In this document: in pieces, positions 7,918 to 16,700 of the stretch | Numbering within the stretch: position 1 is the first letter of the stretch | How the letters are laid out: each line of letters opens with the position of its first letter | Source of the DNA: Pseudomonas chlororaphis subsp. piscium | GTDB lineage: Bacteria; Pseudomonadota; Gammaproteobacteria; Pseudomonadales; Pseudomonadaceae | Assembly: GCF_003850345.1 (NCBI RefSeq) | Contig: NZ_CP027707.1 | Coordinates: 5,766,001-5,830,000, forward strand | Reading direction: 5' to 3' | DNA: 64,000 nt | Notes under the pieces: model-generated | The model's input: the letters and a program-made list of their open reading frames with translations, nothing else | Told to the model about the DNA's origin: nothing | Database searches by the model: none | Made by a program: the position numbers and the translations under genes

Positions 7918-8142
7918 CGAGCCACCTCATCGCGTTTTTGGCAAAGGATCTAGCTTAGCAAGCCAGCGGTCGAGTTCATTTGTCTCCTGTCCCTGAACAG
8001 ACCAGAGGAGCATTCAAAACACTGCTCTCCCCCCAACATCCAGAATTTTCATACTGACCCCCGCACTTTATTTCGTTTGCGACGCGGCCTCGCTCTTGGC
8101 TTAGATAGCCGCCATGTTCCAGGTAGCCAGAGCCCTTAGCCC

Positions 8143-9393
8143 ATGAGCAGCGAAAGCATCAGCCAGTCGATTTCCATCGTTCACCCCATCCGCTTGAGCC
8201 ATGGCAAGAATGCCGAGGTGTGGGACGAGAATGGCAAGCGCCACATCGATTTCGTCGGCGGTATTGGCGTGCTCAATCTGGGGCATTGTCACCCGCGGGT
8301 GGTGGCGGCGATTCAGCAGCAGGCCACCCGGTTGACCCACTACGCGTTCAACGCGGCGCCCCACGGGCCCTATGTCGAGTTCATGGAGCGGCTGGCGCGT
8401 TTCATGCCCTTGAGTTACCCGGTCAGCGGCATGCTCACCAACAGCGGTGCCGAGGCGGCGGAGAACGCCTTGAAGATCGTCCGTGGGGCCACCGGGCGCA
8501 CGGCGGTGATCGCCTTCGACGGCGGTTTCCATGGCCGCACCCTGGCCACCCTCAACCTCAATGGCAAGGTCGCGCCCTACAAGCAGAAGATCGGTGTGCT
8601 GCCCGGTCCGGTGTATCACCTGCCCTACCCGAGCGCGGACAACGGCGTGACCTGCGAGGAGGCGCTGAAGGCCATGGACCGGCTGTTCAGTGTGGAGGTC
8701 GACGTCGCCGAAGTGGCCTGCTTCATCGTCGAGCCGGTGCAGGGCGAGGCTGGTTTCCTGGCCCTGGACGTCGAGTTCGCCCGCGCCCTGCGCCGTTTTT
8801 GCGATGAGCAAGGCATCCTGCTGATCGCCGATGAAATCCAGTCCGGCTTCGGTCGCACCGGCCAGCGCTTCGCCTTCACCCGGCTGGGGATCGAACCAGA
8901 CCTGGTGCTGCTGGGCAAAAGCATTGGAGGCGGTGTGCCCCTGGGCGCGGTGGTCGGGCGCAAGGCGCTGCTGGACAACCTGCCCAAGGGCGGCCTGGGC
9001 GGCACCTATTCCGGCAACCCCATCGCCTGCGCGGCGGCCCTGGCGACCCTGGACGAGATGAGCGATCACCACCTGCAAACCTGGGGCGAGCGCCAGGAAC
9101 AGGCCATCGTCGGCCGCTACCAGCGCTGGCAAGCCGAGCGCCTGACGCCTTATCTCGGACGCCTGACCGGGGTCGGCGCCATGCGTGGCATCGAGCTGGT
9201 CAAGGCCGACGGCTCGCCGGCCCCGGAGCAACTGAGCGCCCTGCTCAGCGCCGCGCGGGACGCCGGCCTGCTGTTGATGCCCAGCGGCAAGTCGCGACAC
9301 ATCATCCGCCTGCTGGCGCCGCTGACCATTGAACCGCAGGTGCTGGAAGAAGGGCTGGATATTCTGGAGGACTGCCTGGCGCGGTTGGCATAA
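8143..9393 (+). CDS. class III pyridoxal-phosphate aminotransferase (GabT-like)
   Basis: 416 residues, complete class III omega-aminotransferase: SGAEAAENALKIVR (PLP phosphate site), FHGRTL, VEPVQGEAGF, LLIADEIQSGFGRTG and the PLP lysine in LVLLGKSIGGGVP (about Lys259). Closest in style to 4-aminobutyrate or 2-aminoadipate transaminases, so an omega-amino acid is the likely donor, but specificity cannot be fixed by eye. It stands alone, with a small membrane-protein gene 148 bases downstream. It is a single-domain enzyme, unlike the aminotransferase fusion at 21,807-24,419. Confidence 0.88.
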   Translation: MSSESISQSISIVHPIRLSHGKNAEVWDENGKRHIDFVGGIGVLNLGHCHPRVVAAIQQQATRLTHYAFNAAPHGPYVEFMERLARFMPLSYPVSGMLTNSGAEAAENALKIVRGATGRTAVIAFDGGFHGRTLATLNLNGKVAPYKQKIGVLPGPVYHLPYPSADNGVTCEEALKAMDRLFSVEVDVAEVACFIVEPVQGEAGFLALDVEFARALRRFCDEQGILLIADEIQSGFGRTGQRFAFTRLGIEPDLVLLGKSIGGGVPLGAVVGRKALLDNLPKGGLGGTYSGNPIACAAALATLDEMSDHHLQTWGERQEQAIVGRYQRWQAERLTPYLGRLTGVGAMRGIELVKADGSPAPEQLSALLSAARDAGLLLMPSGKSRHIIRLLAPLTIEPQVLEEGLDILEDCLARLA

Positions 9394-9540
9394 CACCGCG
9401 CGTTTGCGCAAAAGCCGCTCTCCATGGACACTGGCGCGCCTCATGCCATCGACAAGGAAGCGCAACATGATGTGTCCCAGCTACAGAGAGCGGCCCACGG
9501 CCGCCAGCCCAGCGATTTTCAGCCGCGGCGAGCAAGACTC

Positions 9541-9780
9541 ATGAAGCAGTACATCCCCTTTCTACTGCTATACCTGCTGCTGATGCCGCTGTACTACTGG
9601 ATGAAGCCTTACCCGCTGAGGAAATGGACAGGCTTGGCCATGGGCCTCGCCGGGCTGCTGTGGATACTGTTCTTGCCCCCCATGTTGGGCGATATCGATA
9701 CCGGGCTGGCCGCCGTGGCGCTGGTGACCATGGGCAGCTCGCTGTTTTTCAGCCGACGCCGCTACCAGGACCACGCCTGA
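9541..9780 (+). CDS. small three-helix membrane protein
   Basis: 79 residues starting MKQYIPFLLLYLLLMPLYYW. Hydrophobic helices lie at about 3-20, 28-46 and 53-69, with a basic C-terminus (SRRRYQDHA). An in-frame extension back to 9424 would add a hydrophilic stretch unlike the rest and is not preferred. No family recognised. It ends 10 bases before the convergent amidohydrolase gene. Confidence 0.55.
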   Translation: MKQYIPFLLLYLLLMPLYYWMKPYPLRKWTGLAMGLAGLLWILFLPPMLGDIDTGLAAVALVTMGSSLFFSRRRYQDHA

Positions 9781-9789
9781 GGCGCTGCG

Positions 9790-10611
9790 CTACAAGCCGA
9801 ATACCCGCCGCGCATTGCCATGCAGGAACTTGTCCCGCACCGGCTCCGACAGCTCCAGGGCCTGGACCTGCCGCATGCATTTGTCGAACGGCAACTGCGG
9901 GAAGTTGCTGCCGAACAGCACCTTGTCCTGCCCGTAGGTGCGCATGAAATGCAGCAACTGCGGCGGGTAGTAAGCCGGCAGGTAAGCCGAAGTATCGATG
10001 TAGATATTGTCGTGCTTCCAGGCCAGGCCAATCATCTCGTCGGTCCAGGGGTGGCCGATGTGCCCGGCGACGATTTGCAGTTCCGGGAAGTCCAGCGCCA
10101 CTTCATCCAGATAAGGCACTGGCCGCCCGGTTTCCGAAGGCATCAGCGGGCCGGTGTGGCCGACCTGGGTGCAGAAGGGGATGCCCAGCTCCACGCACTT
10201 GGCGTACAGCGGGTAGTACAGGCGATGGTTGGGCGGCAGTTTCCACAGCCAGGGCACGATGCGCAGGGCCTTGCAGCCCAGCTCGCCCACTGCCCGCTGC
10301 AGCTCGGCCAGCGCCGCCATCGGCCGGCTCAGGTCCACCGTGGCCACGCCAACGAAACGCTCGGGATAAGCCCGGGTGTAGGCGGCGATTTCATCGTTGC
10401 TGAACACCCAGCGCTCCGGCCGGCACCAGGCCGCCAGCATCAGCTTCTCCACCCCGGCCTGGTCCATCAGCTCGACGGTCTGCTCGATGCTCAGCGGCTG
10501 GTCCAGCAAGTGCGCCGAACCCGACTTCTCGAACAGCCGCGCCACTTCCGGCAGCAACTGCCGCGCCCGGCCGTTGGCTGGTTGTGCCCATGCGTCGATG
10601 GCTCCCTTCAT
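9790..10611 (-). CDS. amidohydrolase-2 family metal-dependent hydrolase
   Basis: 273-residue TIM-barrel hydrolase/decarboxylase-like protein (amidohydrolase 2 family). Visible metal-site elements are FCTQVGHTGP, IVAGHIGHPW and the C-terminal VLFGSNFPQLPF with the closing HGNARRVFGL. Two departures from the classic pattern are seen: the N-terminal motif reads IDAWAQP instead of an HxH, and the usual SDFP aspartate is Asn (GSNFP). This fits the metal-poor or decarboxylase-like branches of the family. A ribosome site (AGGGGAT) precedes the ATG. No pathway partners are adjacent. Confidence 0.75.
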   Translation of the reverse strand: MKGAIDAWAQPANGRARQLLPEVARLFEKSGSAHLLDQPLSIEQTVELMDQAGVEKLMLAAWCRPERWVFSNDEIAAYTRAYPERFVGVATVDLSRPMAALAELQRAVGELGCKALRIVPWLWKLPPNHRLYYPLYAKCVELGIPFCTQVGHTGPLMPSETGRPVPYLDEVALDFPELQIVAGHIGHPWTDEMIGLAWKHDNIYIDTSAYLPAYYPPQLLHFMRTYGQDKVLFGSNFPQLPFDKCMRQVQALELSEPVRDKFLHGNARRVFGL

Positions 10612-11014
10612 TGACCTATCCCCTCTGCTGGCAGTGATTCAGGCGACGAAGGCCCAGGCTACGTCCGCGCCATGACAGCGACAATGTTCGCAGCGCTCGG
10701 CGGCATTGACCGATCCGCCCAGGCTCGGCGCCCGCCCTTCACCTGGTTCCGCCTCCCTCCTTTCCCCTTCCCTGCCCCTCGGACCGACCAACGGTTCCAA
10801 GCGCGCATTTTGCTGGCATCGTCGCTGATCAGGCCGAAAAACAAACTTCTGGAAATATAACTAGCTGAAACGTATCAGCTACAGCAAAAACGGCAATCAT
10901 GCATAAATGCAAATTTACCCTTGACCCGAAAAATCGGCTCGCTTAAGGTGAAATTGCTGTATGCACATACAGTATTTTTGATAAGCGAATCCATTCACGG
11001 ACGAGGTATTACCT
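10612..11014. other. divergent intergenic region upstream of the levansucrase gene
   Basis: About 400 bases without a credible gene. The left part is GC-rich; the right ~160 bases are AT-rich and hold the LexA-like palindrome at 10957-10972 and possible -35 hexamers TTGACC (10921) and TTGCTG (10954). In P. syringae, levansucrase promoters are reported to be phage-derived, so a phage-like promoter here is plausible. Confidence 0.5.
10957..10972. promoter_or_regulatory. LexA-like SOS box upstream of levansucrase
   Basis: CTGTATGCACATACAG: two perfect 7-bp arms (CTGTATG / CATACAG) around CA, matching the CTGT-N8-ACAG LexA layout. It lies 42 bases before the levansucrase ATG, within or next to the likely core promoter. 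Binding by LexA is inferred, not shown. Confidence 0.55.
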
Positions 11015-12289
11015 ATGAAAAGCAACACTGAAAAATTCGGCAAGACACCCCATCAACCCAGCCTCTGGACCCGGGCCGATGCGCTGAAAGTTCACGCGGA
11101 CGATCCCACCACGACCCAGCCACTGGTCAGCGCGAATTTCCCAGTATTGAGCAACGAGGTGTTCATCTGGGACACCATGCCGCTGCGCGACATGGACGGA
11201 AACATAACCTCTGTCGATGGCTGGTCGGTGATCTTCACCCTGACTGCGGATCGTCATCCGAACGACCCGCAGTACATCGACGAAAACGGCAACTACGACA
11301 TCACCCGCGACTGGAACGACCGCCACGGCCGGGCAAAGATGTACTACTGGTTTTCCCGTACCGGCAAGGACTGGAAGCTGGGTGGCCGGGTGATGGCCGA
11401 AGGCGTTTCGCCGACGGTTCGCGAATGGGCCGGCACGCCGATCCTGTTGAACGAACAGGGTGAAGTGGACCTGTATTACACCGCCGTCACTCCAGGCGCG
11501 ACCATCGTCAAGGTGCGTGGCCGAGTGGTGACGACCGAGCATGGCGTCAGCATGGTCGGCTTCGAGAAGGTCAAGCCGCTGTTCGAGGCCGACGGCAAGA
11601 TGTACCAGACCGAAGCGCAGAACCCCTTCTGGGGCTTCCGCGATCCATGGCCGTTCCGCGACCCCAACGACGGCAAGCTGTACATGCTGTTCGAAGGCAA
11701 CGTGGCCGGCGAGCGCGGCTCGCACAAGGTCGGGAAAGCGGAAATCGGCGATGTGCCGCCGGGTCATGAAGACGTCGGCAACTCCCGTTTCCAGACCGCC
11801 TGCGTCGGTATCGCCGTGGCCCGCGACGAAGACGGCGACGACTGGGAAATGCTGCCGCCGCTGCTGACCGCGGTCGGCGTCAACGACCAGACCGAACGCC
11901 CGCACTTCGTGTTCCAGGACGGCAAGTACTACCTGTTCACCATCAGCCACACCTTCACCTATGCCGACGGTGTGACCGGGCCGGACGGGGTGTACGGTTT
12001 TGTCGCCGATTCGCTGTTCGGTCCCTACGTGCCGTTGAACGGTTCCGGCCTGGTGCTGGGCAACCCGTCTTCCCAGCCGTTCCAGACCTACTCGCACTGT
12101 GTGATGCCCAACGGCCTGGTGACCTCCTTTATCGACAGCGTACCGACCGACGAAAGCGGCACCCAGACTCGTATCGGCGGTACCGAAGCACCGACGGTGG
12201 AGATCAAGATCAAAGGGCAGCAGACGTTCGTGGTGGCCGAGTACGACTACGGTTACATCCCGCCGATGCTCGATGTAACGCTCAAGTAA
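11015..12289 (+). CDS. lsc: levansucrase (GH68), signal-less Pseudomonas type
   Basis: 424-residue glycoside hydrolase family 68 enzyme that splits sucrose and builds levan or fructo-oligosaccharides. The catalytic triad is visible: nucleophile Asp53 ([11 protein letters not shown]), transition-state stabiliser Asp210 (FRDPWPF) and acid/base Glu294 (TERPHFVF). These sit exactly nine residues before the reported P. syringae Lsc3 positions, so only the N-terminus differs. There is no signal peptide, as in other Pseudomonas and Erwinia levansucrases that are exported by a non-classical route. The gene is monocistronic. A LexA-like palindrome lies just upstream, which would tie levan formation to DNA damage or reflect a phage-derived promoter. 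Confidence 0.95.
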   Translation: MKSNTEKFGKTPHQPSLWTRADALKVHADDPTTTQPLVSANFPVLSNEVFIWDTMPLRDMDGNITSVDGWSVIFTLTADRHPNDPQYIDENGNYDITRDWNDRHGRAKMYYWFSRTGKDWKLGGRVMAEGVSPTVREWAGTPILLNEQGEVDLYYTAVTPGATIVKVRGRVVTTEHGVSMVGFEKVKPLFEADGKMYQTEAQNPFWGFRDPWPFRDPNDGKLYMLFEGNVAGERGSHKVGKAEIGDVPPGHEDVGNSRFQTACVGIAVARDEDGDDWEMLPPLLTAVGVNDQTERPHFVFQDGKYYLFTISHTFTYADGVTGPDGVYGFVADSLFGPYVPLNGSGLVLGNPSSQPFQTYSHCVMPNGLVTSFIDSVPTDESGTQTRIGGTEAPTVEIKIKGQQTFVVAEYDYGYIPPMLDVTLK

Positions 12290-12425
12290 TAGCGACACAG
12301 GGCGCTCAGGCAGCGGGCTCGAGTTCGATGAAGAACCCGTTGTGGATATGATCGAGATATCCCGCCTGGCTCACTGCGACTTTGCTCAGGAGCTTCATTG
12401 AACAATGCGTAGTACCGACCCTTCG

Positions 12426-12453
12426 GAACTGGCTACACGGATGTAGCCAGTTC
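12426..12453. terminator. perfect 12-bp stem-loop between convergent genes
   Basis: GAACTGGCTACA-CGGA-TGTAGCCAGTTC, a perfect hairpin in the 229-base gap between levansucrase and the convergent binding-protein gene. No T-run follows on either strand, so it is a weak candidate for intrinsic termination, but could protect RNA 3' ends. Confidence 0.4.
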
Positions 12454-12518
12454 TGCTCCTGCTTGCGCAAACCGCAGCAGCGCCCTCCTCTCTCCGGCCA
12501 GCAGTGGCCTTCCCGGGG

Positions 12519-13613
12519 TCAGCTCCCGGTCTTGACCTTGCTCCACACCCGGGTACGCACCCGTTCCATTTTCAGCGGCAGCGGTTCCAGCGGAAACAGC
12601 GTGGCCATCACCTCCGCGGACGGATAGACCCCAGGGTTGTCGCGGATCCTCTGGGCCACCAGCGCCGTGGCATCGCGGTTGGCGTTGGGGTAGCCCAGGT
12701 AGTCGGAAGACTGGGCAATCACTTGCGGGCGCAGCAGGTAGTCGATGAACTTCAGGCCGTCCTGGGGATGCGGCGCATCCTTGAGCAGCACCAGGTTTTC
12801 CACCCACACCGGCCCGCCTTCGCGGGGAATGCTGTAGACCAGACGGCGGCCGTTGTTGGCCTTCTGCGAGGCGACCTGGGCATCGAACACCCCGCCGCTC
12901 CAGCCCAGCACCACACAGATGTTGCCGTTGGCCAGGTCAGTGATGAATTTCGACGAATCGAAGTAGCGGATATGCGGCCGGACCTTGAGCAGCAAGGCCT
13001 CGGCCTTCTTGTAGTCCTCGGGGTTCTGGCTGTTGTGGGGCAGGCCCAGGTAATGCAAGGCGATGGGGATGATTTCGCTCGGAGAGTCGAGCATGGCCAC
13101 CCCACACTGGCTGAGCTTGGCCAGGTTCTCTTCCTTGAAGATCAGGTCCAAGGAATCCACCGGCGCCTGGTCGCCAAGCAGCGCCTTGACCTTGTCGGCG
13201 TCGTAGCCGATGCCCGTGGTGCCCCACAGGTAGGGCGCGGCGAAGCGGTTGCCGGGGTCGTTGCTCTGCACCTTGGCCAGCATCTCGGGGTCCAGGTGCG
13301 ACCAGTTGCCAAGCTGGCTGCGGTCCAGTTCCTGGAGCACCCCGGCCTTGATCAGGTTCGGCAGCAGGTCGCTGCTGGCCACCACCACGTCATAGCCGCT
13401 GCGCCCGGCCATCAGCTTGCTTTGCATCACGTCGCTGTTGTCGAAGGTGTCCTGCAGCACGCTGATGCCGGTTTCCTTGTGGAACTGCACGGGCGTGTCC
13501 GGGGCGATGTAGTCGTACCAGTTGTAGAAATGCACGCTCGGTTCGGCGGCCTGGGCCGTAGCGAAACCGAACAGTGCGGCCAGGGCCAGGGGCAAACAGC
13601 GGATAGCTTTCAT
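12519..13613 (-). CDS. PotF/SpuD-like polyamine-type ABC transporter periplasmic binding protein
   Basis: 364 residues with a clear Sec signal (MKAIRCLPLALAALFGFATAQAAE) and the hallmark start of mature PotF/SpuD/SpuE proteins, VHFYNWYDYIAPDT, followed by ETGISVLQDTFDNSDV and the SGYDVVVASSDLLPNLIKAG block. Such proteins deliver putrescine, spermidine or related cations to an ABC importer. No permease or ATPase genes are next to it, so it must work with a system elsewhere or act as an orphan sensor. The nitrilase-like gene upstream on the same strand, 105 bases away, may form a small amine or agmatine-related unit with it. Confidence 0.87.
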   Translation of the reverse strand: MKAIRCLPLALAALFGFATAQAAEPSVHFYNWYDYIAPDTPVQFHKETGISVLQDTFDNSDVMQSKLMAGRSGYDVVVASSDLLPNLIKAGVLQELDRSQLGNWSHLDPEMLAKVQSNDPGNRFAAPYLWGTTGIGYDADKVKALLGDQAPVDSLDLIFKEENLAKLSQCGVAMLDSPSEIIPIALHYLGLPHNSQNPEDYKKAEALLLKVRPHIRYFDSSKFITDLANGNICVVLGWSGGVFDAQVASQKANNGRRLVYSIPREGGPVWVENLVLLKDAPHPQDGLKFIDYLLRPQVIAQSSDYLGYPNANRDATALVAQRIRDNPGVYPSAEVMATLFPLEPLPLKMERVRTRVWSKVKTGS

Positions 13614-13718
13614 CTGAGGACTCCGAGCGTTGGCACCCGTCCAAGGGACGTGCGCCTCGCCTGCTGATTATGGATTGTTATGGCAGGGCCGAAAGCGGCG
13701 GAAAAACAGCGATGGGGT

Positions 13719-14534
13719 TTAAGGAATCAACAGCTCGCGACGGCCATCGGCATGCTCGACGTATTCGCCGGACAGTTGCAGGCGCCGGTCGTGCAGATAG
13801 TCGTAATCGCGACGAGCGGCCTTGAGTTGCCCGAGGTCGAGTTCCACCACCTGCCGGCACTCGTCGCGGCCGGCCTCGAACAGCAGCCGGCCGAAGGGAT
13901 CGACCAGCGCGCTGCCGCCGGCGAACACCAGACCGTCGGTACCGTTGCCGACCCGGTTCACCATCACCGCGAAGGCCTGGTTCTCCTGGGCACGGGCCAT
14001 GATCGCGGTGCGGTGCACCGGGCCGTAGGGGTCCATGTTGCCGTTGCTCACCAGGATCAGCTCGGCGCCCAGTTGGCCGAGGGCGCGGGCGCTTTCCGGC
14101 AGTTCGATGTCGTAGCAGATCAGCAGGCCGACCCGCACGCCCCGCCACAGCACGGTGTTGTAACGGTCGCCGGGTTGGAACAGGCCACGCTCGTCGGGCC
14201 ACAGGTGGGTCTTGCGATAGCTCGTCGCCACCCCTTCGGGGGTCACCAGCAGCGAGCTGTTGTAGTAATGGCCGGCGGCTTTTTCGGCGATGCCGACCAC
14301 CACCGCGACACCCTTGGCGCGCACCGCCCGCAACACGGCCTGGATACTCGGCCCGTCCAATGGCTCGGCGACCTCGGCCAGTTGCTGCGGGTTGGCGAAA
14401 CCGCTGATCTGGGTTTCCGGGAATACCAGCAGGTCGATGTCGCCGTCACAGTCGGCAATGCCCCGCAGGACCCGCTCGAGGTTGTAGGCCGTGTCGCCGT
14501 CACGGCCGGCCAGTTGCATCAGTTCAATCTTCAT
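13719..14534 (-). CDS. nitrilase-superfamily carbon-nitrogen hydrolase
   Basis: 271 residues with the complete catalytic Glu-Lys-Cys of the superfamily: LLVFPETQISGF (Glu40), SYRKTHLW (Lys108) and LLICYDIELPE (Cys140), then NRVGNGTDGLVFAGGS. It cuts or forms amides; the overall style is that of aliphatic amidases / N-carbamoylputrescine-type hydrolases rather than true nitrilases. The start at 14534 is chosen because AAAGGA precedes it; a 17-residue longer reading has no ribosome site. It lies between the polyamine-type binding protein and the lipid cluster, 162 bases after the membrane-protein gene, and could belong to either unit. Confidence 0.85.
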   Translation of the reverse strand: MKIELMQLAGRDGDTAYNLERVLRGIADCDGDIDLLVFPETQISGFANPQQLAEVAEPLDGPSIQAVLRAVRAKGVAVVVGIAEKAAGHYYNSSLLVTPEGVATSYRKTHLWPDERGLFQPGDRYNTVLWRGVRVGLLICYDIELPESARALGQLGAELILVSNGNMDPYGPVHRTAIMARAQENQAFAVMVNRVGNGTDGLVFAGGSALVDPFGRLLFEAGRDECRQVVELDLGQLKAARRDYDYLHDRRLQLSGEYVEHADGRRELLIP

Positions 14535-14696
14535 CGCGGATCCTTTGAAGTGTCGGCAGGTCTCCGAACGCCGCATGGGCGGCACCCGCCAGGGCTGGTG
14601 GCGAGTATGGAGGGCGCGCAGCCGCAGGGTAATTACTTCAATGGAGTACCCCGCCAGGGTTAGTTGGCGGGGCGAGTCAGCGCAAGAATGAAGGGT

Positions 14697-15080
14697 TCAG
14701 GCGTTACCCAATGACTGGCGGGAAGGCGTCGGGGCTTTCAGCGCGCGCCAGGTCCAGAGCGCGCTGCACAGGTCCGGCAAGGCCAGCAGCAACAGCACAG
14801 GCGATATCAACCCGGCGGCGACGAAGGCGGCAAAAAACACCGGTACCGACAGGCGGATCGCCACGGTCATGGCCATGAACTCGCGCCGCTCGGTGTAGCC
14901 GGCCCAGACGTAATAGACCCCCAGGTACAGCGCCAGCTGGCCCATCACCCGGATCCACACCTCGTCGGTCAGGGCGAAACCGAACAACGGCAGCAGCAGG
15001 TTGGGCGCCAGCACCAGCGCGGCGCCCAGCAACAACATATACAGACCAAACAGAAACACGCTCTTGCCCGGATGGCTCAT
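14697..15080 (-). CDS. small multi-pass membrane protein coupled to the flavin monooxygenase
   Basis: 127 residues starting MSHPGKSVFLFGLYML, with about four hydrophobic helices (8-30, 45-60, 70-92, 95-112). The ATG overlaps the monooxygenase stop by 4 bases (ATGA) and AAGGAG sits 7 bases upstream, so it is the last coupled gene of the long minus-strand unit. No family can be named with confidence. It could help anchor or export a lipid product; this is inference from position only. Confidence 0.7.
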   Translation of the reverse strand: MSHPGKSVFLFGLYMLLLGAALVLAPNLLLPLFGFALTDEVWIRVMGQLALYLGVYYVWAGYTERREFMAMTVAIRLSVPVFFAAFVAAGLISPVLLLLALPDLCSALWTWRALKAPTPSRQSLGNA

Positions 15081-16591
15081 GGTTTTACTCCTTGGGGATG
15101 GGATGTGAGGCGATAGGCCTCGGCATCGAAATAACGGGTCTGCTGGCGGAACTGCCAGCTGAACCCCGGCCACAGGACGACGTTGCGCCCGCTGTGAGGG
15201 TCGACGTACCAGCTCTGGCAACTGCCGACACTCCACACCGCGCCGCGCAGCCTGTGGCGCAGGCCCTGGTTGAAGCGCGCCTGGGCCTGCGGGTCGACAT
15301 CGACGCTGGTCACGCCCAGGCGTTGCAGAGTGTCCAGGGCGCCGAGGATGTAGGCGATCTGCGACTCGATCATGTAGACGATGGAGTTGTGCCCCAGGCC
15401 GGTGTTGGGCCCCATCAGCAGAAACAGATTGGGAAAGCCGCTGACCGTGGTGCCCTTGTAGGCTTCGCTGCCCTGCTGCCAGGTATCGATGATGTCCACC
15501 CCGCCGCGCCCGAGGATCATCCCCGCCGGGAACGGCGTGCGCGCCTTGAAGCCGGTGCCGAAGATCAGCGCATCCAGGGCATGGCGCTGGCCGTCGACAG
15601 TGATCAGCGCATCCTCGGTGACTTCGCGGATGCCGCTGGTGACCAGCCGAGTATTGGCCTGGGCCAGGGCCGGGAAGTAATCGTTGGACAGCAGGATGCG
15701 CTTGCAGCCGATGGCGTAGTCCGGGGTCAGGCGCCGGCGCAGTTCCGGGTCCTTGACCTGGCGCCGCAGCAGGTTGAGCGCCAGCCATTTGTGCAGGGCC
15801 ATCAGCCGCGGGTTGAACACGAAACCGAACACCCGGGTTTCATGGGCGGTGTAGATCAGTCCGCGCAACAGCCGCTGCACCGCGGGAAAACGCCGCAGCA
15901 GGCCCTGGGCGGCAGTGGAAAAGGCCCGGTCCGGCTTGGGGATGATCCACGGCGGCGTGCGCTGGAACACCGCCAGGCTGGCCACCTGCGGCTGGATCCG
16001 CGGCACGAACTGGATCGCCGAGGCGCCGGTGCCGATCACCCCGACCCGCTTGCCGGCCAGGGCGTAGTCGTGGTCCCACTGCTGGGAGTGAAAGACCCGC
16101 CCCTTGAAGCGCTCAAGCCCCGGTAGCCGGGGATAATCCGGGGTCGACAAGGCCCCGGTTCCAGCCACCACCACCTGGGCATAACGCACGCCGCCACGGG
16201 CATCCGTTACCTGCCACAGGGCGCGCTCTTCCAGCCAGCGCAGGCTGGTGACCGCGGTGTTGAAACAGCAGTGTTGCAGCACCTGATACTTGTCGGCGCA
16301 GTGCCTGAGGTAATCGCGGATCTCCGGCTGCGGGGAAAAGCGTCGCGACCAGTCGGGGTTGGGCTCGAAGGAAAACGAATAGAGATGGGAGGGAATATCG
16401 CAGGCGCACCCAGGGTACTGGTTGACCCACCAAGTGCCGCCGACGCCGGCTTCCTGCTCGAGGATCAGGAAGTCCTGCTCGCCGCGCTGGCGCAGGTTGA
16501 TCGCCATGCCGATGCCGGAGAAACCGGCGCCAATGATCAATACCCGATAGACCCGCGCCGGATCGGCCTGCTCCTGAAGTAGCGCACTCAT
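15077..16591 (-). CDS. flavin-binding Baeyer-Villiger-type monooxygenase
   Basis: 504 residues. It has an N-terminal FAD Rossmann site (VLIIGAGFSGIGMAINL, about 17-33), the ribose/Trp segment GGTWWVNQYPGCACDIPSH, the Baeyer-Villiger fingerprint FKGRVFHSQQWDHD, and a second NADPH Rossmann site VGVIGTGASAIQFVP. Class B enzymes of this type insert oxygen into ketones or aldehydes, and relatives N-hydroxylate long-chain amines. The start at 16591 is supported by AGGAG upstream; a 17-residue extension lacks a site. It is co-directional with the desaturase/reductase genes and overlaps the small membrane-protein gene, so a tailoring step on the cluster product is likely. An N-oxidation of the predicted fatty amine is one possibility. 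Confidence 0.88.
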   Translation of the reverse strand: MSALLQEQADPARVYRVLIIGAGFSGIGMAINLRQRGEQDFLILEQEAGVGGTWWVNQYPGCACDIPSHLYSFSFEPNPDWSRRFSPQPEIRDYLRHCADKYQVLQHCCFNTAVTSLRWLEERALWQVTDARGGVRYAQVVVAGTGALSTPDYPRLPGLERFKGRVFHSQQWDHDYALAGKRVGVIGTGASAIQFVPRIQPQVASLAVFQRTPPWIIPKPDRAFSTAAQGLLRRFPAVQRLLRGLIYTAHETRVFGFVFNPRLMALHKWLALNLLRRQVKDPELRRRLTPDYAIGCKRILLSNDYFPALAQANTRLVTSGIREVTEDALITVDGQRHALDALIFGTGFKARTPFPAGMILGRGGVDIIDTWQQGSEAYKGTTVSGFPNLFLLMGPNTGLGHNSIVYMIESQIAYILGALDTLQRLGVTSVDVDPQAQARFNQGLRHRLRGAVWSVGSCQSWYVDPHSGRNVVLWPGFSWQFRQQTRYFDAEAYRLTSHPQGVKP

Positions 16592-16700
16592 GTTCCTGGC
16601 TCCTGGCGACACAAACGCCGGGCGTGACCGTCCGCAGCGCATGCACTGTTTATTTTAAACCTCTGTGGATCGAGGGCCGACCGCTGGCCAGCCCGGGCGG

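Noticed and set aside
8101..9468. 455-codon minus-strand frame opposite the class III aminotransferase
   Set aside because: Antisense shadow; the plus strand has all aminotransferase motifs.
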